From JAZNQN01 sp045590195 (lineage in GTDB: Bacteria; Bacillota; Clostridia; UMGS1883; UMGS1540), in NCBI GenBank assembly GCA_045590195.1, contig JAZNQN010000070.1, positions 42,433 through 106,432 of the forward strand: a stretch of 64,000 nucleotides of DNA, written 5' to 3'. The position numbers and the translations under genes are program-made. This document shows, in pieces, positions 49,015-57,715 of the stretch. The notes under the pieces are model-generated. The model had not been told where the DNA came from. It did no database searches and was given only the letters and a program-made list of their open reading frames with translations. Position 1 is the first letter of the stretch; each line of letters starts with the position of its first letter.

Positions 49015-50066
49015 TGACGGGAGTTTATATTCACATTCCTTTTTGTATAAAAAAGTGTAACTACTGCTCATTTGCATCTTTTGAGGGAAGCCTTAAATAT
49101 GAGGAAGAGTATACAAAAAGGGTTATAGAAGAAATTTATTCTTTTGAGGGCGAGGCAATTGACACCGTTTATTTTGGCGGCGGAACGCCATCGCTTTTGA
49201 AAGAGGAAAACTTAATAAAAATGCTCGATGCTGTAGGGGATAATTTTACTTTGCAAAAGAATAGCGAAATTACCCTTGAGCTAAACCCGAAAACCTGTGA
49301 CAAGAAAAAGCTTAAAGCATTAAAAAGTGCAGGCTTTAACAGGATTAGTATGGGGTTTCAGTCGTTTTCTGATAAGGAGCTTTTGCTCCTTGGCAGAGTT
49401 CACACGGCGGCAGACAGCAAAAAAGCCTTTTTTGAGGCAAGAGAGGCTGGCTTTCAAAATATTTCGGCTGACATTATGTTTGCTATTCCAAACCAGAACA
49501 TGGAAAGCCTTGAAAAAACTCTTGACGAAATGCTTTCCCTCTCGCCTGAGCATTTTTCGGCATATTCTTTGTCGGTTGAAGAAGGAACGCCCTTTTATAA
49601 TATGGATTTAAATTTGCCCGATGAAGATACGGAAAGAGAAATGTACTATCTTATTTGTGACACTTTGAAGGCGGCAGGATACTGCCATTATGAAATTTCA
49701 AACTTTGCAAAGGAAGGCTACGCATCACGCCACAACAGCAAATACTGGCTGGGCGACGATTATATAGGTATCGGGGCAGGGGCACATTCTTATTACAAAG
49801 ATTACCGCTTTTCAAATAGCCCTGACCTTTTGGAATATCTGGCAGGAAAAGGCCGGAGCGAAAAAGAATTTATTGATGAGGCAGAGAAAAAAAGAGAATA
49901 TTATATGCTTCGCCTTCGTATGATGGAGGGCATTAAAAAAGATGATAACCCTAAAATTTATGAGCTTATTAAAAAAGGCTTATTAAAAGAAGAAGGCGGC
50001 AGAATTAGCCTTACAAAAAGGGGAATTGATGTTTCAAATTATGTTTTTGCGGAGTTGACCATATGA
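49014..50066 (+). CDS. hemW: HemW-type radical SAM protein
   Basis: 350 aa. The radical SAM motif is CIKKCNYC in GVYIHIPFCIKKCNYCSF, followed by DTVYFGGGTPSLL and a C-terminal HemN-like domain. The first Cys plus C-x3-C-x2-C fits the HemW/coproporphyrinogen dehydrogenase-like group. HemW is thought to handle heme insertion rather than coproporphyrinogen oxidation. Start overlaps the lepA stop (TGATG). Confidence 0.88.
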   Translation: MTGVYIHIPFCIKKCNYCSFASFEGSLKYEEEYTKRVIEEIYSFEGEAIDTVYFGGGTPSLLKEENLIKMLDAVGDNFTLQKNSEITLELNPKTCDKKKLKALKSAGFNRISMGFQSFSDKELLLLGRVHTAADSKKAFFEAREAGFQNISADIMFAIPNQNMESLEKTLDEMLSLSPEHFSAYSLSVEEGTPFYNMDLNLPDEDTEREMYYLICDTLKAAGYCHYEISNFAKEGYASRHNSKYWLGDDYIGIGAGAHSYYKDYRFSNSPDLLEYLAGKGRSEKEFIDEAEKKREYYMLRLRMMEGIKKDDNPKIYELIKKGLLKEEGGRISLTKRGIDVSNYVFAELTI

Positions 50067-50491
50067 ATGCAAAAGATGCGGCGCTTAATATTATTTTATC
50101 AAAAAGGCGAAGCGGCAAAGAGGTTTTTGAAAAGCTTTCTGACAAAGGCTATTCAGAGGAGGAAAGCCGCGAGGCAGTTGAATATTTTAAAGAAAAAGGC
50201 TACATTAACGAGGGGGATTATGCCCGAAGATATACCTCTGATGCGGTAAAAATTAAAGGCTTTGGCAAAAAGAGAATTGAAATGGAGCTTAAAAGGCGTG
50301 GCATTTCTGACGAGGATATTGCTGCGGCACTTGACGAGGCAGAGTTTAACATTTTGCCGCTTATGCAGAAAAAGTTTCCCACCTGCGAAACTTTGAAAGA
50401 AAAAAACAAAATTATAAACCATTTTTTAAGGCGCGGATTTTCCTTTTCGGAAATTTCTGATGCTATAAGTGAAATTTATGGGGAGATTTAA
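50063..50491 (+). CDS. recX: Regulatory protein RecX
   Basis: 142 aa, three tandem three-helix repeats: ALNIILSKRRSGKEVFEKLS, YINEGDYARRYTSDAVKIKG, GKKRIEMELKRRGISDEDI. RecX inhibits RecA filament growth. The ATG overlaps the hemW stop (ATGA). recA itself is not in the window. Confidence 0.85.
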   Translation: MNAKDAALNIILSKRRSGKEVFEKLSDKGYSEEESREAVEYFKEKGYINEGDYARRYTSDAVKIKGFGKKRIEMELKRRGISDEDIAAALDEAEFNILPLMQKKFPTCETLKEKNKIINHFLRRGFSFSEISDAISEIYGEI

Positions 50492-50492
50492 A

Positions 50493-51794
50493 ATGAAAGT
50501 TGGAATGATTTCTCTGGGGTGCCCAAAAAACACCGTTGACAGCGAAATTATGCTTGGCATTTTAGCTGAGCGTGGCTTTGAAATTACTTTTCAGCCCGAG
50601 GAGGCAGAGGTTATTATAATTAACACCTGCGCTTTTATTGAAGATGCCAAAAGCGAAGCAATTGACACAATACTTGAAATGGCACAGTACAAAGAAAGCG
50701 GCCTTAAAAAGCTTATTGTAACGGGCTGTCTTTCACAAAGGTACAAAGAGGAGGTTTTAACTCTTTTGCCTGAGGTTGATGCAATTGTTGGCGTTGACGA
50801 AATAGAAAAAATTGACGAAATTATTTTATCAGATGAAAAAAACTTTGTGGGCGAAGCCTGTGGCTCTTACCCTGAGGGATGCGGCAGAATTTTAACAACG
50901 CCCGCCTACACGGCGTATTTAAAAATTGCCGAAGGGTGTGACAACAACTGTACATACTGCGCGATTCCTTCTATAAGAGGCAGGTTCAGAAGCCGCAAAA
51001 TTGAAGATATTGTTAAAGAGGCCGAGGCTCTGACTGAAAGCGGCGTTGTAGAGATAAACGTTGTAGCGCAGGACACTACCCGTTACGGCGAAGATATTTA
51101 CGGGGGAAGCCGCCTTGCCGAGCTACTTAAAAGGCTTTGCAGTATTGAAAAAATTCACTGGATAAGAGTTTTATATACATATCCCGAAAGGCTTTCTGAC
51201 GAGGTTTTAAAGGTTTTTGCAGAAAACAGCAAAATTGCAAAATATTTTGACATTCCCATTCAGCATATCTCGGACAGCGTTTTAAAGCGAATGGGCAGGA
51301 AAAGCTCCGGCGAAAGCATTAAAAACCTTATTGCAAAAATAAGAAGTTTGATGCCCGAGGCAACTATAAGAACATCGCTTATTGCAGGTTTCCCCGGGGA
51401 GAGCGAGGAAGATTTTGAAAAGCTTTACGAGTTTGTAAAAAATACAAAGTTTTCACGGCTTGGGGTTTTTCCTTATTCCAGAGAAGAGGGAACGGCGGCT
51501 GACAGGCTTTCGGGCCACTTACCCGAAGAAGTTAAAAAAGACAGAGCTGACCGCATTATGAAGCTGCAAATGGAAATTTCGAAAGAATTTTGCAAAGGAT
51601 TTATCGGCCGAGAGGTAGAAGTATTAGTAGAGGGAAGCATTGGCGACACCTGTTTTGGCAGAAGCGCAGGCGATGCGCCCGAAATTGACGGCAAAGTTAT
51701 TTTCTCGGGCGGAGGCGACCATTTAATAGGAAATTTTGCAACCGTTTTAATAGAGGGCAGCGACCAGTACGATTTGAAAGGAAGATTAGTATGA
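50493..51794 (+). CDS. rimO: Ribosomal protein S12 methylthiotransferase
   Basis: 433 aa from ATG 50493 (GGGGAG upstream). N-terminal UPF0004 domain (GMISLGCPKNTVDSEIMLG, VIIINTCAFIEDAKSEAIDT), radical SAM cluster motif CDNNCTYCAIPSIRGRFRSR, and a C-terminal TRAM domain. Adds a methylthio group to an Asp of S12; the SLGCPKN start separates RimO from MiaB. Confidence 0.94.
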   Translation: MKVGMISLGCPKNTVDSEIMLGILAERGFEITFQPEEAEVIIINTCAFIEDAKSEAIDTILEMAQYKESGLKKLIVTGCLSQRYKEEVLTLLPEVDAIVGVDEIEKIDEIILSDEKNFVGEACGSYPEGCGRILTTPAYTAYLKIAEGCDNNCTYCAIPSIRGRFRSRKIEDIVKEAEALTESGVVEINVVAQDTTRYGEDIYGGSRLAELLKRLCSIEKIHWIRVLYTYPERLSDEVLKVFAENSKIAKYFDIPIQHISDSVLKRMGRKSSGESIKNLIAKIRSLMPEATIRTSLIAGFPGESEEDFEKLYEFVKNTKFSRLGVFPYSREEGTAADRLSGHLPEEVKKDRADRIMKLQMEISKEFCKGFIGREVEVLVEGSIGDTCFGRSAGDAPEIDGKVIFSGGGDHLIGNFATVLIEGSDQYDLKGRLV

Positions 51795-52345
51795 ATTTAC
51801 CAAACAAATTAACTATTTTAAGAGTTATTATGATTCCACTGTTTATGGCATTTTATATGATTGATATGCCTGTGGCTTTCTCGGTTTTAGGGCTTGATAT
51901 TACGTGGAACATGATACTTGCAGACCTTATTTTTATTCTTGCCTCGGTTACTGACTGGGCAGATGGTTACATAGCAAGAAAAGAGGGTATTGTAACAAAC
52001 TTTGGCAAATTTATGGACCCTCTTGCCGATAAGCTTTTGGTTACAGCTGCTTTTCTATGCATAATGGCGGCAGAAGGCGTTAGTATGTGGGTTGTAATGA
52101 TTACGCTCTCCCGCGAGTTTATTGTAACGGGCGTAAGGCTTATCGCCGCATCAGACGGAAAGGTTATTGCCGCAGGCAAAATGGGCAAACTTAAAACAGT
52201 TTGGCAGATGATTACAATAATTATTGCAATTTTAACAGGCAGAAACTTGGTTATTGATATTCTTTTCTGGATTTCGGCGGCGCTTACTGCGATTTCGGGA
52301 TACGGATATATTAAAGATAATTTGCATGTATTTAAAAACGAATAG
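51791..52345 (+). CDS. pgsA: CDP-diacylglycerol-glycerol-3-phosphate phosphatidyltransferase
   Basis: 184 aa, several membrane segments. The CDP-alcohol phosphotransferase motif is DWADGYIARKEG followed by GKFMDPLADKLL. Makes phosphatidylglycerol phosphate. The start overlaps the rimO stop; a strong terminator follows, so it is the last gene of the long rimP-to-pgsA run. Confidence 0.93.
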   Translation: MNLPNKLTILRVIMIPLFMAFYMIDMPVAFSVLGLDITWNMILADLIFILASVTDWADGYIARKEGIVTNFGKFMDPLADKLLVTAAFLCIMAAEGVSMWVVMITLSREFIVTGVRLIAASDGKVIAAGKMGKLKTVWQMITIIIAILTGRNLVIDILFWISAALTAISGYGYIKDNLHVFKNE

Positions 52346-52360
52346 TATTATTTAAACATA

Positions 52361-52399
52361 AAAAAGGGAGATAAAACAACTTGTTTTATCTCCCTTTTT
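52361..52399. terminator. Bidirectional terminator between pgsA and the OadB genes
   Basis: A perfect inverted repeat of up to 19 bp containing AAAAAGGGAGATAAAAC, with A and T runs at both ends, between convergent genes. Confidence 0.9.
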
Positions 52400-52414
52400 G
52401 GTTACAATAACTTT

Positions 52415-52555
52415 CTATTTCTTCAAAGAAGTTAATTTATTTACAAGATAAGTTACAATAATGATAATGCCAATTACAACAAAAATGCTTATCATACCTG
52501 TACCCATATAATGCATATTATTTAAAAAGTTCATAGGATTTATATTAAAATTCAT
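52415..52555 (-). CDS. Small membrane protein, 46 aa, next to OadB
   Basis: Begins MNFNINPMNFLNNMHYMGTG, then one hydrophobic helix (MISIFVVIGIIIIVTYLV) and a short basic tail. AAAGGGGTAATAAA precedes the ATG. It follows the OadB-type gene by 17 bp on the same strand. Sodium-pump decarboxylases have a small single-helix gamma subunit; this could be one, but the similarity is only in size and topology. Confidence 0.6.
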   Translation of the reverse strand: MNFNINPMNFLNNMHYMGTGMISIFVVIGIIIIVTYLVNKLTSLKK

Positions 52556-52572
52556 TTTATTACCCCTTTCCT

Positions 52573-53661
52573 TTACATAAAGAAGTTAAGTATTAAACCG
52601 CCGGCGATAACCGATGCAATCTGACCTGAAACATTAACGCCCATTGAGTGCATTAAAAGGAAGTTATGTGGATCTTCTGCAAGGCCCATTTTATGAACAA
52701 CACGGCCTGACATAGGGAATGCAGAAATACCTGCAGCACCAATCATAGGATTAACTTTCTTTTTAGAGAAAATGTTTATAAGTTTTGCAAATGCAACGCC
52801 GCCTGCAGTGTCGAATATAAATGCTACAAGACCGAGGCAAAGGATAAGAAGAGTATCGGGCTGCAAGAATTCAGATGCCTGCATACGAAGTGAAATTGTA
52901 AGACCGAGGAAAATTGTAATAAGGTTTGCAAGAACATTCTGAGCAGTATCTGAAAGTGAATTCAAAACGCCACATTCTCTTATGAGGTTACCAAACATTA
53001 AAAATCCTACCAAAGCAACCGAAGCAGGGGCAACAAGGCCAGCGATAACAGTTATAATAATTGGGAAAAGAATTTTTGTTGTTTTTGAAACGCTGTTTTG
53101 TTTGTATTCCATTTTTATCATACGCTCTTTTTTGGTTGTCATAAGTTTTATAACAGGTGGCTGAATGATTGGAACAAGCGCCATATAAGAATATGCAGCA
53201 ACCATAATCGCGCCAAGGTATTTAGAACCAAGCTGCTGAGCAACTACTATTGAAGTAGGGCCATCGGCAGCACCGATAATAGCAATTGAAGCTGCATCTT
53301 TTATATCGAAGAACATTGAAGCAAAACAAAGGGTAAAGAATATACCAAACTGTGCTGCTGCGCCGAATATCATAAGCTTAGGATTTGAAAGAAGCGGGCC
53401 GAAGTCAATCATTGCACCAATACCGATAAAGAGAATAAGTGGGAAAAGCTCGTTTGCAATGCCGGCATTGAAAAGAGTTTCAAGGGTTTCGATTGCACCG
53501 GAAAATGGCAAATTTACCAAAATAGCACCAAAGCCCATAGGCAAAAGAAGAGTTGGCTCCATATCTTTTCTAATGGCAAGATAGATAAGAAGAGCGCCAA
53601 TAGCCCACATTACTACTTGTTGCCACTGAATTGACGTGATGTTTTGAATTATTAATTCCAT
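52573..53661 (-). CDS. Sodium ion-translocating decarboxylase beta subunit (OadB family)
   Basis: 362 aa, about nine membrane helices. GIGAMIDFGPLLSNPKLMIF, then SIAIIGAADGPTSIVVAQQL (with the conserved Asp of sodium coupling) and the C-terminal SAFPMSGRVVHKMGLAEDPH and LLMHSMGVNVSGQIASVIAGG are characteristic. In the usual complex a carboxyltransferase alpha subunit with biotin carrier removes CO2 from oxaloacetate, methylmalonyl-CoA or glutaconyl-CoA while Na+ is exported. No alpha or biotin carrier gene is nearby, so it must pair with one elsewhere. Confidence 0.92.
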   Translation of the reverse strand: MELIIQNITSIQWQQVVMWAIGALLIYLAIRKDMEPTLLLPMGFGAILVNLPFSGAIETLETLFNAGIANELFPLILFIGIGAMIDFGPLLSNPKLMIFGAAAQFGIFFTLCFASMFFDIKDAASIAIIGAADGPTSIVVAQQLGSKYLGAIMVAAYSYMALVPIIQPPVIKLMTTKKERMIKMEYKQNSVSKTTKILFPIIITVIAGLVAPASVALVGFLMFGNLIRECGVLNSLSDTAQNVLANLITIFLGLTISLRMQASEFLQPDTLLILCLGLVAFIFDTAGGVAFAKLINIFSKKKVNPMIGAAGISAFPMSGRVVHKMGLAEDPHNFLLMHSMGVNVSGQIASVIAGGLILNFFM

Positions 53662-53690
53662 ACTTTATCTCCTTTAATATTGTTATCAAT

Positions 53691-53717
53691 AAAAAATGCC
53701 CGAAAGGGCATTTTTTT
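53691..53717 (-). terminator. Terminator between the 167-aa gene and OadB
   Basis: AAAAAATGCCC-GAAA-GGGCATTTTTT, 11-bp stem with tetraloop, T runs on both strands. On the minus strand it directly follows the stop of the 167-aa gene. Confidence 0.85.
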
Positions 53718-54220
53718 TATTTATTTTTTCTGAGCTTTAAGCCGCAATAAATATATGTTGCTATAAGATATACTGCAAGGCAGATGAGCACAAAAATAAA
53801 TGCTGTAGCCTGTGAGGAAGGCGCCTGAATGTGCAAAAGGTTTAAAAGGCCGTTCCAGAGCTTTGACACATAAATCATATCAAAGAAGTTTTTAATAACA
53901 TATGAATAGCGGATAATTGTTAAAAGTGTTCCGCCTGCAGCAAAATATGCAAGAAGAGTAAGATATTTTTTATTCTTTTTCCAGAAATACATACCAAGTG
54001 AAGCCAAGATAACAGCGTCGCATATCCAGATAAGAATGCTTACAAATGTTTGAGTTGCCAAAATGTATGACGAATTTAAATAACGATACAAATAAAGCAA
54101 AAATATACCTGAAATTAAAGCAACAGCAGTTGCCAGTACAGATAAGTTTTCGTAATGGAGCCTTTCTTCAGCAGTAAGTTTTTTTGGCTTTGCAGTTTGA
54201 ATATTTTTCTTTTTAGCCAT
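53717..54220 (-). CDS. Hypothetical membrane protein, 167 aa
   Basis: A basic N-terminus (MAKKKNIQTAKPKK) and four hydrophobic helices at about residues 28-47, 57-76, 84-103 and 140-160. Not recognised. GGAGGT lies upstream of the ATG. It shares strand with the OadB gene but has its own terminator. Confidence 0.6.
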   Translation of the reverse strand: MAKKKNIQTAKPKKLTAEERLHYENLSVLATAVALISGIFLLYLYRYLNSSYILATQTFVSILIWICDAVILASLGMYFWKKNKKYLTLLAYFAAGGTLLTIIRYSYVIKNFFDMIYVSKLWNGLLNLLHIQAPSSQATAFIFVLICLAVYLIATYIYCGLKLRKNK

Positions 54221-54251
54221 AGTGTAACCTCCTAATTATTTCATACATATT

Positions 54252-54280
54252 AATATATAATTTTTTTCACAAAAAGTCAA
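54252..54280 (-). promoter_or_regulatory. Promoter of the 167-aa membrane protein gene
   Basis: Minus strand: TTGACT at 54280-54275, 17-bp spacer, TATATT at 54257-54252. Confidence 0.65.
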
Positions 54281-54307
54281 GAAGTTTGGAAGAATTTTAT
54301 AATCATA

Positions 54308-54336
54308 TTGACCTTTTTTTTCAAAAATGATAAAAT
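54308..54336 (+). promoter_or_regulatory. Promoter of addBA
   Basis: TTGACC at 54308-54313, 17-bp spacer, TAAAAT at 54331-54336, 30 bp before addB. Confidence 0.7.
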
Positions 54337-54366
54337 TAACATATATTTTTAAGTTGAGGGCAGTGA

Positions 54367-57300
54367 ATGATGCTTAGATTAGTAATAGGCGAAAAAGGAA
54401 GCGGAAAAACTGAATACTGTATAAAAAATGCGGTTGAAAGTGTTGGGGGTGCAATAATTATTGTTCCTGAGCAGCTTTCTCATCGTGCTGAAGCTTATCT
54501 TGCCGGAAAACTTGGCGTGTTCGGGCTTGGGAATGTTGAGGTGTTAAGCTTTGGACAAATGGCAAGGCGAGAGGCCGCTTTTTTTGAAGATGCTGCCTGC
54601 CGCCATATTGACAATGCCGGAAAAGTAATGCTTTTATATAAAATTATAACAGAGGACAAAAATTTTGCCCTGCTTAAAGGAAATGAAGAAGAAAAGGCCG
54701 TGTGTGTTATGCGGCTTATAAGTGAGTTTAAAAGATATAATGTTTTGCCTGAAGATATAGACCGGGCGGCAGATAAAACAGAAGATGAGGCACTTAAGTT
54801 AAAGCTTTGCGAGATTTCGCTTGCCTACAAGAAGTTTGAAGAAAAAATCAAAGGCAATTTTATAAATGCTGATGACAATCTTCACAGATTTGCAAATTCT
54901 GAACATGTAAAAGAAAAATACAAAGGATTTGATATTTTCATTGATTCATTTACCAGCTTTACACAATCTGAGTTAAAATGTATTGAAATGTTTATTGGAA
55001 ATTCAAAGAGCGTTACAGTTACGCTTGGAATGAATTTTGAGAAAAGAAGCGAAATAAGGTTTTTCTCCTGCAACAATACTTTTGAAAAGCTTACTTCGCT
55101 TGCAAAAGAGCTGGGTACAGATGTTTTGGCTCCTGTGATTTTGAAAAACAAGGATAAGAGAGGCGGAGCCCTTGAATATATTGCAGAAAATTATTTTTTG
55201 CCCATTTCGAAACCTTACGAAAAAGAGCCTGAAGATATTGAATGTTTTGCCGGCAAAAATATGATAAGCGAAATTGAATATGCGGCGGCAAAGATAAGAA
55301 CACTTACAATGAACGAAGGGTACTTATACCGTGATTTTGCAGTTATTTGCAGCAATTTGCCTGCATATTGTGATTACATTAAAAATATTTTTGAAAAATA
55401 CGATATTAAGGTTTTTCCGGATATGAAAACAAATATTTCAAATCATCCGGTGGCATCGTTTTTAAAAAGTGCACTTGATATTATTGTAAAAGGTTATACA
55501 TATTCAAACATATTCAGATGCGTAAAATACGGATTTTTTGATATAAGCGACAAAGAATGTGATGTACTTGAGAATTTTGCTTTGGAATCAGGTGCAAGAG
55601 GCAATGTGTGGGCATCGGCCGAAAAATGGGAAGAATTTGTAAGGGCTTTCTATGAAAAATTTTATAAGGGCGAAGAAAATGAGGAGCGGATTACAAAAAT
55701 CGTAACGGCGGGCAAAAAAATAACAGAGCCGCTTAAAAAGTTACACGAAGATATTATGGCGTCGGCTTTGGTAAAATCAAAGTGCAAAGCCATATACAGT
55801 TTTATGCTTTCTCTTAATGTTCCTGAAAAACTGGTTGAAAGAGCAAAATATTTCGAAGGCCGCGGCGAGGCTTACACTGCCATTGAATACAAATCTGTAT
55901 ACAATAAAATTATTGATGTTCTTGACGAAATGTGCAACGCAGTTGGAGAGGACAGAATGTCGGCCAGAAAGTTTGCCGATGTTTTAAATGCCGGAATTTC
56001 TCAGTTTGAAATAGGGAAAATACCTGCCCTTTGTGACGGGGTTTTATGCGGCGGGGTTGAAAGCGTAAAAGAATTGTCGGCCAGGGTATTGTTTGTACTT
56101 GGAATGAATGAGGGGGTATTTCCTTTATCAGTTGACAAAACAGGATTTTTGAACGATTTTGACAGGCAACGCCTTACAAAACAGAACATTTTTCTGGCAG
56201 AAGATGCCGAGGGAAAAGCCAGAGAAGGCGAATATTTAATTTACAGGCTTTTTGGTGCGGCAGAAGAAAAGCTTTATTTGAGCTACAGTATAGCATCTAT
56301 TGAAGGAAGTGCCTTAAGAGAGGCGTGGGCTTTGCAAAAAATAAAAGAGCTTTTGCCTTTTATGAAGCAAAGCGACGACATATTCAGAAAAAATGAAGAA
56401 ATTGCCCTTTGTTCTCCAAAAGCGGCTTTTGAAAATCTTATTTTAAGCATAGCCGAAGGCGGAGAAAAAAACCCGCAGTTTACGGCGGCATACAAGTGGT
56501 TTAAAGAAAACAGCCCCTGGAGAGAGAGGCTTTTAAAAGCTGAAGAAGGACTTGGATATCAAAATAAAACCGTTGCAGTAAGCGAAGAGGTTTTAAACGA
56601 AATATACGGCGATGAAATGACAACTGCAGTAACAAGGCTTGAAAAGTTTTCGGCGTGTCCGTTTTCATATTATATGAGATATGTTTTAAACGCTCAGCCA
56701 AGAAAAGTTTTCTCTTTTCAGGCAAAAGATGCCGGCGTTTTTCTGCACGCTATTGCAGAAATATTCTCCAAAAGGCTTGAAGCTTCAGGCCAAAGATGGG
56801 CCGATGTTGATGAAAAATATATAAAAAGTGAAGTTTATGAAATTTTAAACGACGACAGCGAAGAAATAAAAAGACTGGTTCAAATTCCCGGAAAAAGAGG
56901 AGAAAGATTTTTTGTAAGGCTTTGTGCTGTTGCGGAATACGCTATTTCGGTTATCGTAGAACACATAAAAAGAGGCAAGTTTCAACCTATGGGATACGAA
57001 ATAAGGTTTTCCAAAAACGGAAAAATTAAGCCTGTTTCAATTAATCTGCCCGACGGGAAAAAGGTTACGCTGACGGGAGTAATAGACAGGCTTGACGCCC
57101 TCGAAAATGAAGAGGGAACTTATTTCAGGATAATAGACTACAAAACCGGCAACAGGGAGTTTGACCTTGGAGAAATTTATCATGGAATCACACTTCAGTT
57201 GGCAGTTTATATGTGTGCGGCAGTAAATTCGCGCGAAGGGGCAAAACCTGCGGGCATGCTTTATTTTAAGTTTGCTGACCCTGATATTCACGACGACCCG

Positions 57301-57696
57301 TTTTTGGGAGAAGAACAGATAAATGAGAAAAAAATGAAAAAAGTATCGTTATCAGGGCTTTTAGTAAGTTCGGAACACATTTTAAACAGTATGGATGTAA
57401 GCGAAAAATTTGATTTTCTTCCTGTCAGAAAAAAGAAAGACGGAAGCTTTACGGGAAGTATTGCATCAGAAAAAAACTTTGAAGATTTGCGCAAATTTGT
57501 TATTAAAAAAGTATCGGAAATTGCAAACGAAATATGGAAGGGAACAACGGATATTTTACCTTACAAGATGAAAGACAATTCTCCGTGTGATTACTGCGAT
57601 TTCGGAGATGCCTGTCATTTCGACGGACTTTTAGGGTGCAGACACAGAAATATTTTAAAGCTTGACAAAGAAGAAATGTGGAAGGAAATGGAATAA
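54367..57696 (+). CDS. addB: ATP-dependent helicase-nuclease subunit AddB
   Basis: 1109 aa. N-terminal Walker A in GEKGSGKTEYC, a degenerate UvrD-like body, and a C-terminal RecB-type nuclease with IIDYKTGN. Four cysteines of the Fe-S cluster are visible: one near residue 790 (FSACPFSYYMRYVL) and three at the end (CDYCDFGDACHF). Acts with AddA to resect double-strand breaks to Chi sites and to degrade linear phage DNA. Two adjacent ATG codons at 54367 and 54370. Confidence 0.93.
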   Translation: MMLRLVIGEKGSGKTEYCIKNAVESVGGAIIIVPEQLSHRAEAYLAGKLGVFGLGNVEVLSFGQMARREAAFFEDAACRHIDNAGKVMLLYKIITEDKNFALLKGNEEEKAVCVMRLISEFKRYNVLPEDIDRAADKTEDEALKLKLCEISLAYKKFEEKIKGNFINADDNLHRFANSEHVKEKYKGFDIFIDSFTSFTQSELKCIEMFIGNSKSVTVTLGMNFEKRSEIRFFSCNNTFEKLTSLAKELGTDVLAPVILKNKDKRGGALEYIAENYFLPISKPYEKEPEDIECFAGKNMISEIEYAAAKIRTLTMNEGYLYRDFAVICSNLPAYCDYIKNIFEKYDIKVFPDMKTNISNHPVASFLKSALDIIVKGYTYSNIFRCVKYGFFDISDKECDVLENFALESGARGNVWASAEKWEEFVRAFYEKFYKGEENEERITKIVTAGKKITEPLKKLHEDIMASALVKSKCKAIYSFMLSLNVPEKLVERAKYFEGRGEAYTAIEYKSVYNKIIDVLDEMCNAVGEDRMSARKFADVLNAGISQFEIGKIPALCDGVLCGGVESVKELSARVLFVLGMNEGVFPLSVDKTGFLNDFDRQRLTKQNIFLAEDAEGKAREGEYLIYRLFGAAEEKLYLSYSIASIEGSALREAWALQKIKELLPFMKQSDDIFRKNEEIALCSPKAAFENLILSIAEGGEKNPQFTAAYKWFKENSPWRERLLKAEEGLGYQNKTVAVSEEVLNEIYGDEMTTAVTRLEKFSACPFSYYMRYVLNAQPRKVFSFQAKDAGVFLHAIAEIFSKRLEASGQRWADVDEKYIKSEVYEILNDDSEEIKRLVQIPGKRGERFFVRLCAVAEYAISVIVEHIKRGKFQPMGYEIRFSKNGKIKPVSINLPDGKKVTLTGVIDRLDALENEEGTYFRIIDYKTGNREFDLGEIYHGITLQLAVYMCAAVNSREGAKPAGMLYFKFADPDIHDDPFLGEEQINEKKMKKVSLSGLLVSSEHILNSMDVSEKFDFLPVRKKKDGSFTGSIASEKNFEDLRKFVIKKVSEIANEIWKGTTDILPYKMKDNSPCDYCDFGDACHFDGLLGCRHRNILKLDKEEMWKEME

Positions 57697-57715
57697 TAAG
57701 AAAGGAGTTTTTGCT

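Noticed and set aside
49014..50066. Oxygen-independent coproporphyrinogen oxidase HemN
   Set aside because: No other heme biosynthesis genes nearby, and the position next to lepA and length of 350 aa fit HemW better.
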